From Spirosoma sp. KCTC 42546 (lineage in GTDB: Bacteria > Bacteroidota > Bacteroidia > Cytophagales > Spirosomataceae): a DNA stretch of 64,000 nucleotides. Positions within the stretch are counted from its first letter, which is position 1. Every line of letters begins with the position of its first letter. Shown here piece after piece: positions 9,103 through 18,302 of this stretch. The notes under the pieces were generated by a model. That model was not told the DNA's origin and ran no database searches. It was given only the letters and a program-made list of their open reading frames with translations. Where the stretch lies: the NCBI RefSeq assembly GCF_006965485.1, contig NZ_CP041360.1, positions 2,852,001 to 2,916,000 of the forward strand. Direction: 5' to 3'. The position numbers and the translations under genes are program-made.

Positions 9103-9891
9103 TCAAATCATACTTAAATACCGTGGAAACTGGTCTTTCCAGACTGGCCAGTCATGGTTACCCCAAGGCGTTACGTCTAGTTGGTGACGGATACCTTTAC
9201 GGCTCAAAATACCTGACATCTGGTAGTTGTCGTCTTTGCAGAAGTCATACTCCGAAGTGCCCAGTACAATATTCATGCGATGAAACTCATTATTCTGAGC
9301 ATTGGGCATGAAATCGGGTGGATTATTGAAATAAACGTTATCATCATAATACCCACTCAGGAAGGATCGGATATTGAAGGCTGCTCCCATGGTTAGCAAA
9401 TGCCCTACCTGTTCTGGATGCCGGAATGCAAAGTTCAGGGCATGATACCCTCCGAAAGAAGCGCCTGACACCCCAATTTTCTGAACATTACACTCCCGCT
9501 GAATGCCCGGCACCAATTCTTCATGCAGAAACCGGTCATATAGAACGTGATTCCAGATACGGGCACCAGGGTGGAGGTGTTTCGCATACCAGCTATCGCG
9601 ATCTATACTGTCAATGCAATAAAGCTTTACCTTGCCCGATTCAACGAACCAACGGGCTGTTTCGGTTAAACCGAAGTCTTTATATTCATAATAATGGCCC
9701 ATAGAGGTTGGAAATAGCAAAATGGGATAACCCCAGTTGCCATACACCAACATCTCAATATCCCGGCCGAGATGATGCGAATACCATTTGCGATAATCTT
9801 CCTGCACGATGCTGTCTGGTTGATGAAAACGTTGAAAATTTCGGTTGAAAATAGAACAAATAGGCGGCTCTGACAAAAAAGACCGGGCCAT
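9103..9891 (-). CDS. Alpha/beta-hydrolase esterase, COG4947-like
   Basis: 262 aa from ATG 9891. Alpha/beta-hydrolase fold: conserved beginning YRKWYSHHLGRDIEMLVYG, nucleophile elbow SGASFGGYHA and a C-terminal GNHDWPVW with the probable catalytic His. No signal peptide, so probably cytoplasmic. The frame stays open to 9978, but that start would overlap the divergent esterase at 9922. With the start at 9891 only 30 nt separate the two divergent genes, too few for two free-standing promoters, so promoter elements probably overlap coding sequence. Substrate unknown. Confidence 0.8.
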   Translation of the reverse strand: MARSFLSEPPICSIFNRNFQRFHQPDSIVQEDYRKWYSHHLGRDIEMLVYGNWGYPILLFPTSMGHYYEYKDFGLTETARWFVESGKVKLYCIDSIDRDSWYAKHLHPGARIWNHVLYDRFLHEELVPGIQRECNVQKIGVSGASFGGYHALNFAFRHPEQVGHLLTMGAAFNIRSFLSGYYDDNVYFNNPPDFMPNAQNNEFHRMNIVLGTSEYDFCKDDNYQMSGILSRKGIRHQLDVTPWGNHDWPVWKDQFPRYLSMI

Positions 9892-9921
9892 GAATCGAAA
9901 AAAATACCTACTTTGTCGTTT

Positions 9922-10812
9922 GTGAAGCTTATACTTTTGTTTCTTTTTGTGCTTATGGCTGACCTTATACCAGCTCAAACGTGCGCCGAACCACCCACCG
10001 TAACAGTCCGGCCTGACGATTCATTATACTCTGTTCCACTCAACCGAATCGTTCATTTAGATATCCTGTTACCACCTGGTTATCATGCGTCTACTAAAAC
10101 GTACCCAATTCTATACCTCAACGATGGGCAGGATTTAGGACGGCTGAAAATGACGGCTATATTGGATTCGCTCTACCAGAAGCGAGCTATTCAGCCATTT
10201 GTGCTCGTAGCCATTCACGCAGGCGATCGGATTCAGGAGTATGGAACAGCCGCGCAGGCCGATTATATGAACCGGGGCAGCAAAGCAGGTTTATATACCG
10301 ATTTTGTGCTAACTGAGTTGATTCCGTACATCAAAAAACAATACGCTGTCAGCACAGACCCCGCACAGGCAGTATTTGCCGGATTCTCGCTGGGAGGTTT
10401 ATCGGCCTTCGATATTGTCTTTCACCACCCCGACCGATTTTCCAGGGCAGGCGTATTTTCAGGTTCGTTCTGGTGGCGTAGCAAAAGTACGGCCGATGGC
10501 TACCGCGACGAAACTGACCGGATCATGCACGATCTCGTTCGAAAAGGGAACTTCCATAAACAACTCAAATTCTGGTTTGAAACCGGAACCGAGGATGAAA
10601 CGAGTGACCGAAACAACAACGGCATCATCGACTCCATCGACGATACCATCGATCTAATTGATGAGCTGGTTAAAAAAGGCTACCACTATAACGCCAACGA
10701 TTCTCGATCATCTGACATTCGTTACGTTGAAATCAACGGCGGAAAACATAATCAGGAAACCTGGAGTGCAATTATGCCAGATTTTCTGACATGGGCATTT
10801 CCGGCCCAATAG
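9922..10812 (+). CDS. Secreted esterase (Esterase_D / Fes-like alpha/beta hydrolase)
   Basis: 296 aa from GTG 9922; a TTG at 9913 or ATG at 9955 are alternatives. The start VKLILLFLFVLMADLIPAQ is a signal peptide. The hydrolase domain shows YPILYLNDGQD early, the nucleophile motif GFSLGGLSAFD in the middle and GGKHNQETW near the end with the catalytic His. This resembles the PF00756 group (enterochelin esterase and antigen 85-like acyl hydrolases). A calcium-binding-like, Asp-rich insert (DRNNNGIIDSIDDTID) lies before the last motif. It ends 48 nt before the GH16 gene on the same strand; co-transcription is likely. Confidence 0.82.
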   Translation: MKLILLFLFVLMADLIPAQTCAEPPTVTVRPDDSLYSVPLNRIVHLDILLPPGYHASTKTYPILYLNDGQDLGRLKMTAILDSLYQKRAIQPFVLVAIHAGDRIQEYGTAAQADYMNRGSKAGLYTDFVLTELIPYIKKQYAVSTDPAQAVFAGFSLGGLSAFDIVFHHPDRFSRAGVFSGSFWWRSKSTADGYRDETDRIMHDLVRKGNFHKQLKFWFETGTEDETSDRNNNGIIDSIDDTIDLIDELVKKGYHYNANDSRSSDIRYVEINGGKHNQETWSAIMPDFLTWAFPAQ

Positions 10813-10860
10813 TTGACTTGATCGATATTGTGTGCAAATGAACAGCTAAACCCTTGCCCG

Positions 10861-11685
10861 ATGAAAAACCTTTTGCTGCTGAAGACTTTTGCGATTGCGA
10901 TTTTACTTGCCTGCAAAAGCCCTGATGTGATCATACCGGATGCTAAAACGAATAGTGTCGTGGTGCCCAAACTTATCTGGTCTGACGAATTTAATGTGAA
11001 TGGTCTACCCGACTCAACAAAATGGGGGTATGATGTAGGGGGCAACGGTTGGGGGAATAATGAACTCGAATACTATACCGCGAAACGACTTGAAAATGCC
11101 CGTATTGAAAATGGGAAACTCATTATCGAAGCTCGAAAAGAAGCCTATGAGGGTAAAAATTATACATCGGCCCGTCTGCTGACCCGGGGTAAAGTGGAGT
11201 GGAAACATGGCCGGATTGAGGCCTTGGCTAAGTTGCCTGCCGGGCGCGGTACCTGGCCCGCTATTTGGATGCTGGGTTCTGATATCTCGACAGTAGGCTG
11301 GCCACGCTCCGGCGAAATCGATATTATGGAACACGTTGGTTTCGATGAAGGCGTTGTTCACGGAACCATCCATACCGAAGCTTATAACCACGCTAAGAAA
11401 ACGGAGAAAGGGAAAGCTATATCCATCAAGAATGTGTCAACCGCCTTTCATCTGTATGCCATAGAGTGGACGCCTGATCAGATCGATTTCTTTGTTGACG
11501 ATCAGAAATACTATACTGTACAGAAATCGGTGTTGGGGAGCGAGGTAGCGCAATGGCCTTTCGAGCAGCCATTTTACCTGATCTTAAACGTAGCCGTAGG
11601 TGGTAACTGGGGAGGCCAGAAAGGTGTTGACGAAAGCATCTGGCCGCAGCGTATGGAAGTAGATTATGTACGCGTGTATCAGTAG
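10861..11685 (+). CDS. Glycoside hydrolase family 16 lipoprotein (beta-glucanase-like)
   Basis: 274 aa from ATG 10861. Signal sequence ends in lipobox LLAC (C18), so it is a lipoprotein. The GH16 hallmark GEIDIMEHVG places the nucleophile at E152, helper D154 and acid/base E157. Further GH16 features are WSDEFN near the start, W-rich substrate strands (GRGTWPAIWMLG) and the closing MEVDYVRVYQ. Members cleave beta-1,3/1,4-glucans, agarose or related galactans; the exact sugar cannot be read. Its stop overlaps the convergent CHAT gene by 7 nt. Confidence 0.92.
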   Translation: MKNLLLLKTFAIAILLACKSPDVIIPDAKTNSVVVPKLIWSDEFNVNGLPDSTKWGYDVGGNGWGNNELEYYTAKRLENARIENGKLIIEARKEAYEGKNYTSARLLTRGKVEWKHGRIEALAKLPAGRGTWPAIWMLGSDISTVGWPRSGEIDIMEHVGFDEGVVHGTIHTEAYNHAKKTEKGKAISIKNVSTAFHLYAIEWTPDQIDFFVDDQKYYTVQKSVLGSEVAQWPFEQPFYLILNVAVGGNWGGQKGVDESIWPQRMEVDYVRVYQ

Positions 11686-14438
11686 GGTTGGGGCGGGCGT
11701 TTTCGCCGACGAAACCACCACCAGACACTGCCTAAGGCAATAATAATCAGGCCAATACTCCAGACACGCAGCTTCGGACTCGTTTGTAGTGGAGTAGTAT
11801 TGCCAACCAGTAGCAGCCCTGCCCACCGATTCGGCAACTGACCTGATAAATCAACGTTGGCTAAGTAATCGAGTTTGGCTTGCTGAAGGGCGAGGTCTTT
11901 AGGCAGTCCCTCGGCTAGTTTGGCGTAGAACCGTTCGGTCAGGTCATACGTGGCCTGGCTCTCTACATTCCATAGGGTAGTGAGTATGCTTGGAACGCCC
12001 AGTGAAGCAAAGCCACGAGCCAGACTGAATACGCCCTCGCCCCGCTGGTGGGCACCTACCCCGGTTTTACAGGCCGATAGCCCCACTAATTCAACAGGAA
12101 GTAATTCGGCGCTTGTCAATTCTGACAGCCGAAGTATCGAGTCGGTGAAGAACAGTGCTGGTTCAAGTCCGGTGCTATCAGCTTCGGCATGGGTGAAGAG
12201 CTGAATAACTTGATGATCACGAATCTGTTGCCCGAATGCCTGCCGGGTAGCATCATGCCCAGTAAGTAGGCTGGCCGACGAAAACCGATTGCCAATTCGG
12301 GTAAGGGCCGCATCGGACCCAGCCAGCGGTACCTGATTCAGGTTGGCCGAAAAATGAACGGGAGCCATTCCCAGAAACGACTGTGATCGGCCGAACCAAT
12401 GCCCTGACTGAGAGCGCATTTCCTTGAAGAGCTGATTTAGCGAATAAGCGTAACTAAAAGCATATTGGTGAATTAGAAAATCGGGTCGACTGGCCGATGT
12501 GCTTAAGGCCTCAAATGGTAGCAACACGCCATCAGGCGATACAATAACGCGCCCTGGCACGAGGGCTAACGGTTTTAGTAACTGCTGGTAAAGTTGGTTG
12601 GATACCGTTAGGTAATGCGTAAACTGTTTATTCTGTGCTTCGGAACTGGCATTTAGTGCCAGAAGTTCGCTGGCCTGTTTTGTGTAGACTGCTGCTGACA
12701 GGTGTATCAGTTTTGTGCTGCCTGGGGTGACCCCCAGTGCATACAAACTGCTGTCACCCAAGAAATAGGTTACCAAGGATGCCTTTTGATCCGCCAGATG
12801 CTGCTGTACCTGCGTGAGTGAAATTACATCATTGTTGTATTTATAGCGGTAATAGGCTGGATTGGTGTGCTCTAATTGATGGACAAACGTTTCCTGCGCT
12901 TCCTGTGTGCTATGCAGGCTATCAAGCGCTTTTGTATACGTACTTGTGCCGTGTTTTTCGCCGGATAATTTTGACTGCCAATCAGTTACACGCTGTCGAA
13001 GCCGCTGCTCTTCCGCTACCTGACTGGGGGTAAGCTGTCGGTTGGCACCCAGTTCGTTCAGTTTGTCGTTGAGCAGAACAGCCCGGCTTTTTTCGATGAA
13101 CCGAAATGCACTGGTGGCATCATGGAGCAGAAAACAGGTTTCAATCGCTGATTCATAAAGCCGATGTGTTTTGTCACGCCAGAATAGCTTTGATTGTTGA
13201 CCGGTATGTTCCCAACGCATAAACTCGATCATAGAATCGGCTAAGGCATAGGTTTTCTGGGCATTTCGGAGCCGGTCGGGATTATTGCCTGTGCTTTTGG
13301 CCCATTCGAGCCAGGTATCGGCTTTGTCCTGGACAAGAAGTAGTAGTGAATTTTTTTGGGCTACCTGGCGAATCTTACGTGCGTCAGGTAGCGAACCCAT
13401 AGTAGCACCTTTATAGTCAGGTAATAACGAATTGAATCCCTGCTGATAGAGTCGGTATGCCCGAGAATAGTCGCCAAGTTTTGCATATGTTAACCCTAGG
13501 CGATCGAGAAGGTTAATTTTGCTGAATTGACTTTTGTCGATAGTTAGCCCTTGCTGATAATAGTAAATAGCTTTTTGGTAATTTTTATCCTTAAAGTAGT
13601 GATGCCCAATGCTGTTTAAAAAGTCAGAAAGATTGGCATGCTGATTTTTTTTTGCAATCTGATAAGCTATTTCTAATTCTTTTAATTCGTTGGCAGGCTG
13701 GCCGAGGGCACGTAGAATAGTACCTAAGAGCCGATGCTGATTGGCCACCGAAAACCAAAGCTGGGGGTAATTTTGAAGCAAAGAAATTGCTTTTTCGACA
13801 GCGAGCTGTGCTTCCTGATAGCGATGTAATTCGCTCAATACCTGCGCTTTTTGCTCCCAGATTTTAGCTGAAGTTATTGTATCGTTGACTGACAGGGCCA
13901 AATTACCTCCTACATCAGCATGAAGCAATGCACGCTCAAAATCACCCTTGAGCAAATAGGCGTAGATTAGATATAAATGACTATTGGCTACAAAACGTTT
14001 AGCCTCCTTATTATCCTTGCCAAGCTTAATGGCGCGCTGGAGAAAATATATCGCTTTAGCGCTATTGTCATTGCTGCTATAGTAAACGCCGATCCGGTAA
14101 TAGACTTTGACTAGATCGCTCGCTTTGAGTGCCGTATAAGACTGCCTGTACAGGGGTAGAACCAAGTTGGTTGTGGCTATCGCCTGCGGATATTTCCCCT
14201 CATAAAATTCAGCTAGTCCTAGTTGAATAAGTGCGCTTGCATAGGTTGAGTCCGTTGCCGGATAGCATTTTTTCCAATTAATTAACCAATTGTGCAGAGC
14301 AGATTGTTGCTGATTAACGGGTTGCCTGGCTGATATTTTTTGTAATAACTCATAAAAAGAACTTCTTTCGGGGCATTGCGCCCTGCTGGATGCCCCGAAA
14401 GAAGTACACAAAATGAGTAACCAACCCCAGCGAATCAT
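11679..14438 (-). CDS. TPR-CHAT caspase-like protease with C-terminal membrane anchor
   Basis: 919 aa. N-terminal signal-like segment (MIRWGWLLILCTSFGASSRAQ), then roughly 400 residues of tetratricopeptide repeats (for example NSIGHHYFKDKNYQKAIYYY) and a coiled linker. The C-terminal CHAT domain has a catalytic dyad readable as H750 (QLFTHAEAD) and C790 (LSACKTGVG). A hydrophobic segment and RRRKR patch at the very end look like a membrane anchor with a short cytosolic tail. CHAT domains are caspase/separase-fold cysteine proteases. Last gene of the sigma/anti-sigma/subtilase/CHAT operon, 8 nt after the protease gene. TPRs probably sense a partner. The substrate is unknown; the anti-sigma protein is one candidate. 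Confidence 0.9.
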   Translation of the reverse strand: MIRWGWLLILCTSFGASSRAQCPERSSFYELLQKISARQPVNQQQSALHNWLINWKKCYPATDSTYASALIQLGLAEFYEGKYPQAIATTNLVLPLYRQSYTALKASDLVKVYYRIGVYYSSNDNSAKAIYFLQRAIKLGKDNKEAKRFVANSHLYLIYAYLLKGDFERALLHADVGGNLALSVNDTITSAKIWEQKAQVLSELHRYQEAQLAVEKAISLLQNYPQLWFSVANQHRLLGTILRALGQPANELKELEIAYQIAKKNQHANLSDFLNSIGHHYFKDKNYQKAIYYYQQGLTIDKSQFSKINLLDRLGLTYAKLGDYSRAYRLYQQGFNSLLPDYKGATMGSLPDARKIRQVAQKNSLLLLVQDKADTWLEWAKSTGNNPDRLRNAQKTYALADSMIEFMRWEHTGQQSKLFWRDKTHRLYESAIETCFLLHDATSAFRFIEKSRAVLLNDKLNELGANRQLTPSQVAEEQRLRQRVTDWQSKLSGEKHGTSTYTKALDSLHSTQEAQETFVHQLEHTNPAYYRYKYNNDVISLTQVQQHLADQKASLVTYFLGDSSLYALGVTPGSTKLIHLSAAVYTKQASELLALNASSEAQNKQFTHYLTVSNQLYQQLLKPLALVPGRVIVSPDGVLLPFEALSTSASRPDFLIHQYAFSYAYSLNQLFKEMRSQSGHWFGRSQSFLGMAPVHFSANLNQVPLAGSDAALTRIGNRFSSASLLTGHDATRQAFGQQIRDHQVIQLFTHAEADSTGLEPALFFTDSILRLSELTSAELLPVELVGLSACKTGVGAHQRGEGVFSLARGFASLGVPSILTTLWNVESQATYDLTERFYAKLAEGLPKDLALQQAKLDYLANVDLSGQLPNRWAGLLLVGNTTPLQTSPKLRVWSIGLIIIALGSVWWWFRRRKRPPQPY

Positions 14439-14446
14439 ATAAATTT

Positions 14447-16321
14447 CTAGGTGTAGTGAATGAGCCGACCTTCCTGAATTCCATCGTGCTCAATAGTACC
14501 AGTAAACGTTAGATCTGCCAGCGCCTGTGCTCTGGTAGCTGTCGGATTATTTTTTAGATAGGCAGCCAGTTTGGCCGAAAACAAGGCGGCAGTAAATGAT
14601 GTAGCATGCAAATCTGGGCTTTTAGTCGCATACTTAAAGACATGATCAAAAGGCCCTACTACACCTACATTGACAAAATCTTTTGAGTAATTATGAATTG
14701 CTTCATAAGAAGCTGGCACAATAGTAAAAGCACGCCATGGTATATTCAGCGTATTAAGAATGGCTGTGTGCTTTTGAGGGGTTAAGGGCCAAACTATATG
14801 TTGGCGTTTTTTCGATAATCGATGAATGATTTTATAGGATACCACATGAACGCTTGTGACCGTAATTACATTTAATCCCTTATCGTTACTGAAACAAGCT
14901 GGAAACAAGTTTAACTCTTGATTGTCCATTGGAACAAAACCAGGAGTAAAGTTTACAATTAGTTCCTTACCTCTGTTTCCCGCTGCTGCTATTGCCCAAA
15001 TACCCCTATTGTTAAGGCAAACAAATTTATTACGTAAAATAGAATAAGATTCCTGATGCAAAATCCCGGCGAAACTTAAATTGACTACCTTGATTGAAGG
15101 ACATACCTGGTGGCAATCTAATACATACGTAAGCCCACATAGTACATCAAATAGGGTTCCATTGCCTCCCTGGTTAAAAACCTTTACGGGTAATATTGCC
15201 GTAGTCGAATCAAGGTTATAAGTAGTTGGTGTATCCTCCTGATAAACAGTATACGTATTGCTTTTTTGATTAATAAGGGCAGAAATCGTGGTCCCATGAC
15301 GACCTTTCATCTCATGCTTGTCCTTATATACTTTATGGAGCAAATGATCATCGTAGGGAGATTTCTTAATATCGGTCTTGGTAATTGAAGTAAGAGGGGT
15401 ATACTCTGTAACGTCTACATAAGGACGGTCTTCTGCAACATTTGCCAGCTTAGATTCCTTACTTGCTCGCAAATACTCTGTCACAGAGCAGTAACCTTTT
15501 TTATACTGGTCGTTTCTTGGAACTTCAGCTAGTTTAAGTTTTCTGTTAGAACCAGTTAGAGGGGGATACTCATTGGTAACCGTTATGTTTAGTCTACCAT
15601 TGGCCCGTGAATGATATTCAAACGAGGTTTTTATGCCAGTATCAACCACTGCAATTACAGGATCTGAGCTTGTGCTAAATTGAATATCTCCTTCGGGAGA
15701 GCCAGCACTAAAATCAGTTGTCCGTACACTAAAACCATCTGGAGTTGTGTCTTCGAGCGCAGCAGTAACAGGAGGGCCAGGTTGGCTATAAGGTGGGTCT
15801 TGTATGACAAGATTATCCGTTTGTGATGATGAGACAATGTCTGAGTGGTCAAAACGGCCAAAAGCTGGATTCTGTTTTTTCCATTCGATCAACACCGTAA
15901 CAGTAGGTTCGCCATATTCATCATCAGGGTTATCAAATTCGCAAACGCGCAGTACACGCACATCAATGAGACGTGGAGCTTCTCCGTAAGGAAAAAAAGT
16001 TATCGGAGCGGTATTGCCTTCTGCCGAAAAGTCTGAGCTACTTTTCTTTACAATCAGAATTTTCTGATAAGGAATCGCATATACATTCTTAAATTTAGGA
16101 ATAGATTCCACTGGGGCCCATTGACCTAAGAGCTTCCTCACTTGAAGCCATTTTTCATCAGGAGTATCGGCGACGGAATCAGGTATTGGTTTGGTTTTTC
16201 CAAGAATGTCAATTGGGTCTTTTATTTTGATAGTAATCTTTGTTGGGTCTCCAATCGGTAAACCAGGAATAAGAGGTTTCTGAAATTCATTCAGAATACT
16301 GAAGGATAGATTTTTTGCCAT
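14447..16321 (-). CDS. Subtilisin-like serine protease (S8) without signal peptide
   Basis: 624 aa. Triad readable as D227 (AVVDTGI), H342 (GRHGTTIS) and S575 (ATSFTAAL), with oxyanion Asn in AAAGNRG, so it should be active. The Ser motif is ATS rather than the common GTS. About 220 N-terminal residues precede the catalytic domain and may be a propeptide or sensor. No signal peptide is visible, unusual for a subtilase and suggesting cytoplasmic action or non-classical export. By eye the gene is more AT-rich than its flanks. It sits 23 nt after the anti-sigma gene and 8 nt before the CHAT gene, implying one transcript and a joint proteolytic pathway. Confidence 0.88.
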   Translation of the reverse strand: MAKNLSFSILNEFQKPLIPGLPIGDPTKITIKIKDPIDILGKTKPIPDSVADTPDEKWLQVRKLLGQWAPVESIPKFKNVYAIPYQKILIVKKSSSDFSAEGNTAPITFFPYGEAPRLIDVRVLRVCEFDNPDDEYGEPTVTVLIEWKKQNPAFGRFDHSDIVSSSQTDNLVIQDPPYSQPGPPVTAALEDTTPDGFSVRTTDFSAGSPEGDIQFSTSSDPVIAVVDTGIKTSFEYHSRANGRLNITVTNEYPPLTGSNRKLKLAEVPRNDQYKKGYCSVTEYLRASKESKLANVAEDRPYVDVTEYTPLTSITKTDIKKSPYDDHLLHKVYKDKHEMKGRHGTTISALINQKSNTYTVYQEDTPTTYNLDSTTAILPVKVFNQGGNGTLFDVLCGLTYVLDCHQVCPSIKVVNLSFAGILHQESYSILRNKFVCLNNRGIWAIAAAGNRGKELIVNFTPGFVPMDNQELNLFPACFSNDKGLNVITVTSVHVVSYKIIHRLSKKRQHIVWPLTPQKHTAILNTLNIPWRAFTIVPASYEAIHNYSKDFVNVGVVGPFDHVFKYATKSPDLHATSFTAALFSAKLAAYLKNNPTATRAQALADLTFTGTIEHDGIQEGRLIHYT

Positions 16322-16344
16322 GGTGTAGAGTGGTTAACGTAGGT

Positions 16345-17061
16345 TTATAATTTTTCAATTAGCTCTTTAGCCCCCTTTCTGCCTTCCAGATTCTGATCGA
16401 TTACCGTTTGCAGCAATTGCCGGGCGGTTACTTTATCCGTTGGCTGGCTTCGTTTCAAATAGGCCAGCGCTTCGTAGAACAGGCCGGGGTTTGCCCGTAA
16501 TTCAGTACGTTGACCCAGACGATGGAACTGCACAATGGCTTGGTCGTAATTTCCTTGCCGGAGGGAAACAAGACCTGCTATTTTTAGGAAGTCGGAGTTG
16601 GTAGAGTCGCGCGTTAGCTTAGCTAGTACAATGGCTTCAGCAGCATCAAATTGGCCTTCATTGTACGCTTGCGAGGCTAGTTGCAGACTATCAGGCTGGC
16701 TACCCATCGTTACAGATAGGGTGGTCAGGTGATCCTGAATGTACTGGTTGGCCAGTTGTTTGGTAGAGGGTTGGGGCCAGAACAAAAAGAACCCCAGTAC
16801 TAACAGCACGCAGGCAGCTGCTGCATACGCAATAGGCATCCATACCCGGCGACTGGCCTGAGCTTCCTGTTGTCGCAAGGCAGCCCATTCTGTCTTTCGT
16901 TGATCCAGCGCTTCGGAGCGGGCCATCTGCTTGGCCTGCACATAAAATGAAACGGCTTCGGCCAGATCAGGATCGGCCACAATCTGCTGCTCGAAACGTG
17001 TTTTTTCGACATCTGGTAACTGACCCGCAAAATAGTTTTCAATCGTTTCCAGGTCGTTCAT
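16345..17061 (-). CDS. Single-TM anti-sigma-like protein with C-terminal TPR region
   Basis: 238 aa. Residues 1-50 (ENYFAGQLPDVEKTRFEQQI, DPDLAEAV) match the pattern of anti-sigma N-terminal regions. One TM helix spans about 74-95. The remainder (QAYNEGQFDAAEAIVLAKL, LRQGNYDQAIVQFHRLG) reads as TPR-like repeats on the far side of the membrane. The start codon overlaps the sigma-factor stop (ATGA, 17058-17061), a sign of translational coupling and 1:1 production. Role inferred: hold the sigma factor at the membrane until the outer TPR part or a protease releases it. No zinc-binding HxxxCxxC motif seen. Confidence 0.75.
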   Translation of the reverse strand: MNDLETIENYFAGQLPDVEKTRFEQQIVADPDLAEAVSFYVQAKQMARSEALDQRKTEWAALRQQEAQASRRVWMPIAYAAAACVLLVLGFFLFWPQPSTKQLANQYIQDHLTTLSVTMGSQPDSLQLASQAYNEGQFDAAEAIVLAKLTRDSTNSDFLKIAGLVSLRQGNYDQAIVQFHRLGQRTELRANPGLFYEALAYLKRSQPTDKVTARQLLQTVIDQNLEGRKGAKELIEKL

Positions 17062-17651
17062 TTTTTCGTCAGATTATAAGCTTCCCGCAACCGCTCCAGG
17101 CACCGAAGCCGACTGGTTTTGGCAACCGAAGATGTATTGTAACCCATTCGTTGCGCTATTTCTTCGTCGGAATAACCTTCTCCCCAGGCTAATAGCATTT
17201 GCTGACACTTATCGCCAAGATTACGTAACTGTTGATGAAGCCGCTCCTGCTCAGCCTGCTCCATCAACTGCTGGACAACCGATCGGGCCGGGTCGGGTAG
17301 TTGTAGGAATGTATCGTCAAGTGAAACAGCGTTGTGTACCTGCTGCCGATTAGTCGTTTTTTTTCGGATTAGGTCAACACATTTATTTGTAAAAATCTGA
17401 TAGAGATACGTTTTGAGCTCGGACTTGCCCTCAAAACGCCCATTGCCAATGTGCTCTATTACGGCTAATACTGCGTCCGCATAGGCTGTAGCGCAATCAT
17501 CCTCGGAGAGTTGGTGTTTTCGTACACCGCTACGAATAAAAGAAAGGTATTTTGTATAAAGTCGGTTTTCGGCGGAGGTACGGGTCAATCCACCCAGGCG
17601 TATCCCAGCGATAATGTCGGTATCCGGCAAGTGTCTGGAAAAAAGGCTCAT
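17058..17651 (-). CDS. ECF-type RNA polymerase sigma factor
   Basis: 197 aa. Sigma2 region about residues 27-98 (core SELKTYLYQIFTNKCVDLIRK) and sigma4 helix-turn-helix about 134-190 (GYSDEEIAQRMGYNTSSV). Length and two-domain layout are typical of ECF sigma factors. First gene of the operon and coupled by a 4-nt overlap to its probable anti-sigma. The promoter lies in the 145-nt gap shared with the divergent lipoprotein at 17797. Target promoters unknown; autoregulation is likely by analogy with other ECF loci. Confidence 0.88.
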   Translation of the reverse strand: MSLFSRHLPDTDIIAGIRLGGLTRTSAENRLYTKYLSFIRSGVRKHQLSEDDCATAYADAVLAVIEHIGNGRFEGKSELKTYLYQIFTNKCVDLIRKKTTNRQQVHNAVSLDDTFLQLPDPARSVVQQLMEQAEQERLHQQLRNLGDKCQQMLLAWGEGYSDEEIAQRMGYNTSSVAKTSRLRCLERLREAYNLTKK

Positions 17652-17796
17652 AGCGTGGATTTTGCGGCTGTAAAGTACAAGAAAATTAGGGTTTTCAAAA
17701 AAAAATCAGAAGAAGTGTTTCCGGCAATTCCCAAAGCGCGACTAACAGAACAGAGTCAATTAAAAGCAAAGCTTTCCGCTACTATTCCACCTCTTT

Positions 17797-18264
17797 ATGA
17801 AAATGCATACAATAACGATCCAGTATTTGGAGAAAAATCAACGCAGACTCCATGTTATCCTGTTGTTTATGTTGATTGGTAACTTCTTCTCTGCTTGTAA
17901 ACAGGAAGAGAATACCCCTGTAACCCCCGACCCGCTTGCCAATGCAGCAGGCACGTATACCGGGTCAATGGCCGATAATGGTAAAATCACTCAGGGAGTT
18001 AAAGCTACCGTAACAAAAACAAAAGATAGTTATGGTAAACTCTACATTTCGTCCGTCGGATTTTCGGGTACGAATTACCAATTGGTATTGACCGGAAATT
18101 GTTCTGGCTGTCTTGCTGCGAAACAGAATGGATATGATTACCGCGACGATCAGGCATCTGCCGATGGAAAAACACTGAATGTGCGTGGGCGATATACGCC
18201 AACCGGTTATTGGGACCTTTCCTCAACAATATACCGTGACTTTTCTTTCACCGGTACCCGCTGA
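17797..18264 (+). CDS. Small lipoprotein
   Basis: 155 aa. Basic N-terminus, hydrophobic core and lipobox FSAC (C34), then a TP-rich linker (PVTPDPLAN) and a compact beta-rich domain (AGTYTGSMADNGKITQG). The layout recalls small lipocalin-like Bacteroidota lipoproteins, but I recognise no family. Divergent from the sigma factor, so it could be a target of that regulator (inference from position only). Confidence 0.7.
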   Translation: MKMHTITIQYLEKNQRRLHVILLFMLIGNFFSACKQEENTPVTPDPLANAAGTYTGSMADNGKITQGVKATVTKTKDSYGKLYISSVGFSGTNYQLVLTGNCSGCLAAKQNGYDYRDDQASADGKTLNVRGRYTPTGYWDLSSTIYRDFSFTGTR

Positions 18265-18302
18265 AGTAAAAAAGCGGATTCCTGACCAGGTGTTTGGGAT
18301 AG

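Noticed and set aside
9017..9106. N-terminal extension of the DinB-like protein
   Set aside because: The extra residues are a translation of the GATGTATGAT repeat; ATG 9016 gives the family start.
9103..11685. Polysaccharide-degrading operon of two esterases and GH16
   Set aside because: The first esterase is divergent and cytosolic; only the second esterase and the GH16 gene could be co-transcribed.
11679..17651. Type III-E CRISPR (Craspase) locus because of TPR-CHAT plus sigma factor
   Set aside because: No cas7-11-like gene, no Csx30-like gene, no cas1/cas2 and no repeat-spacer array within the window.
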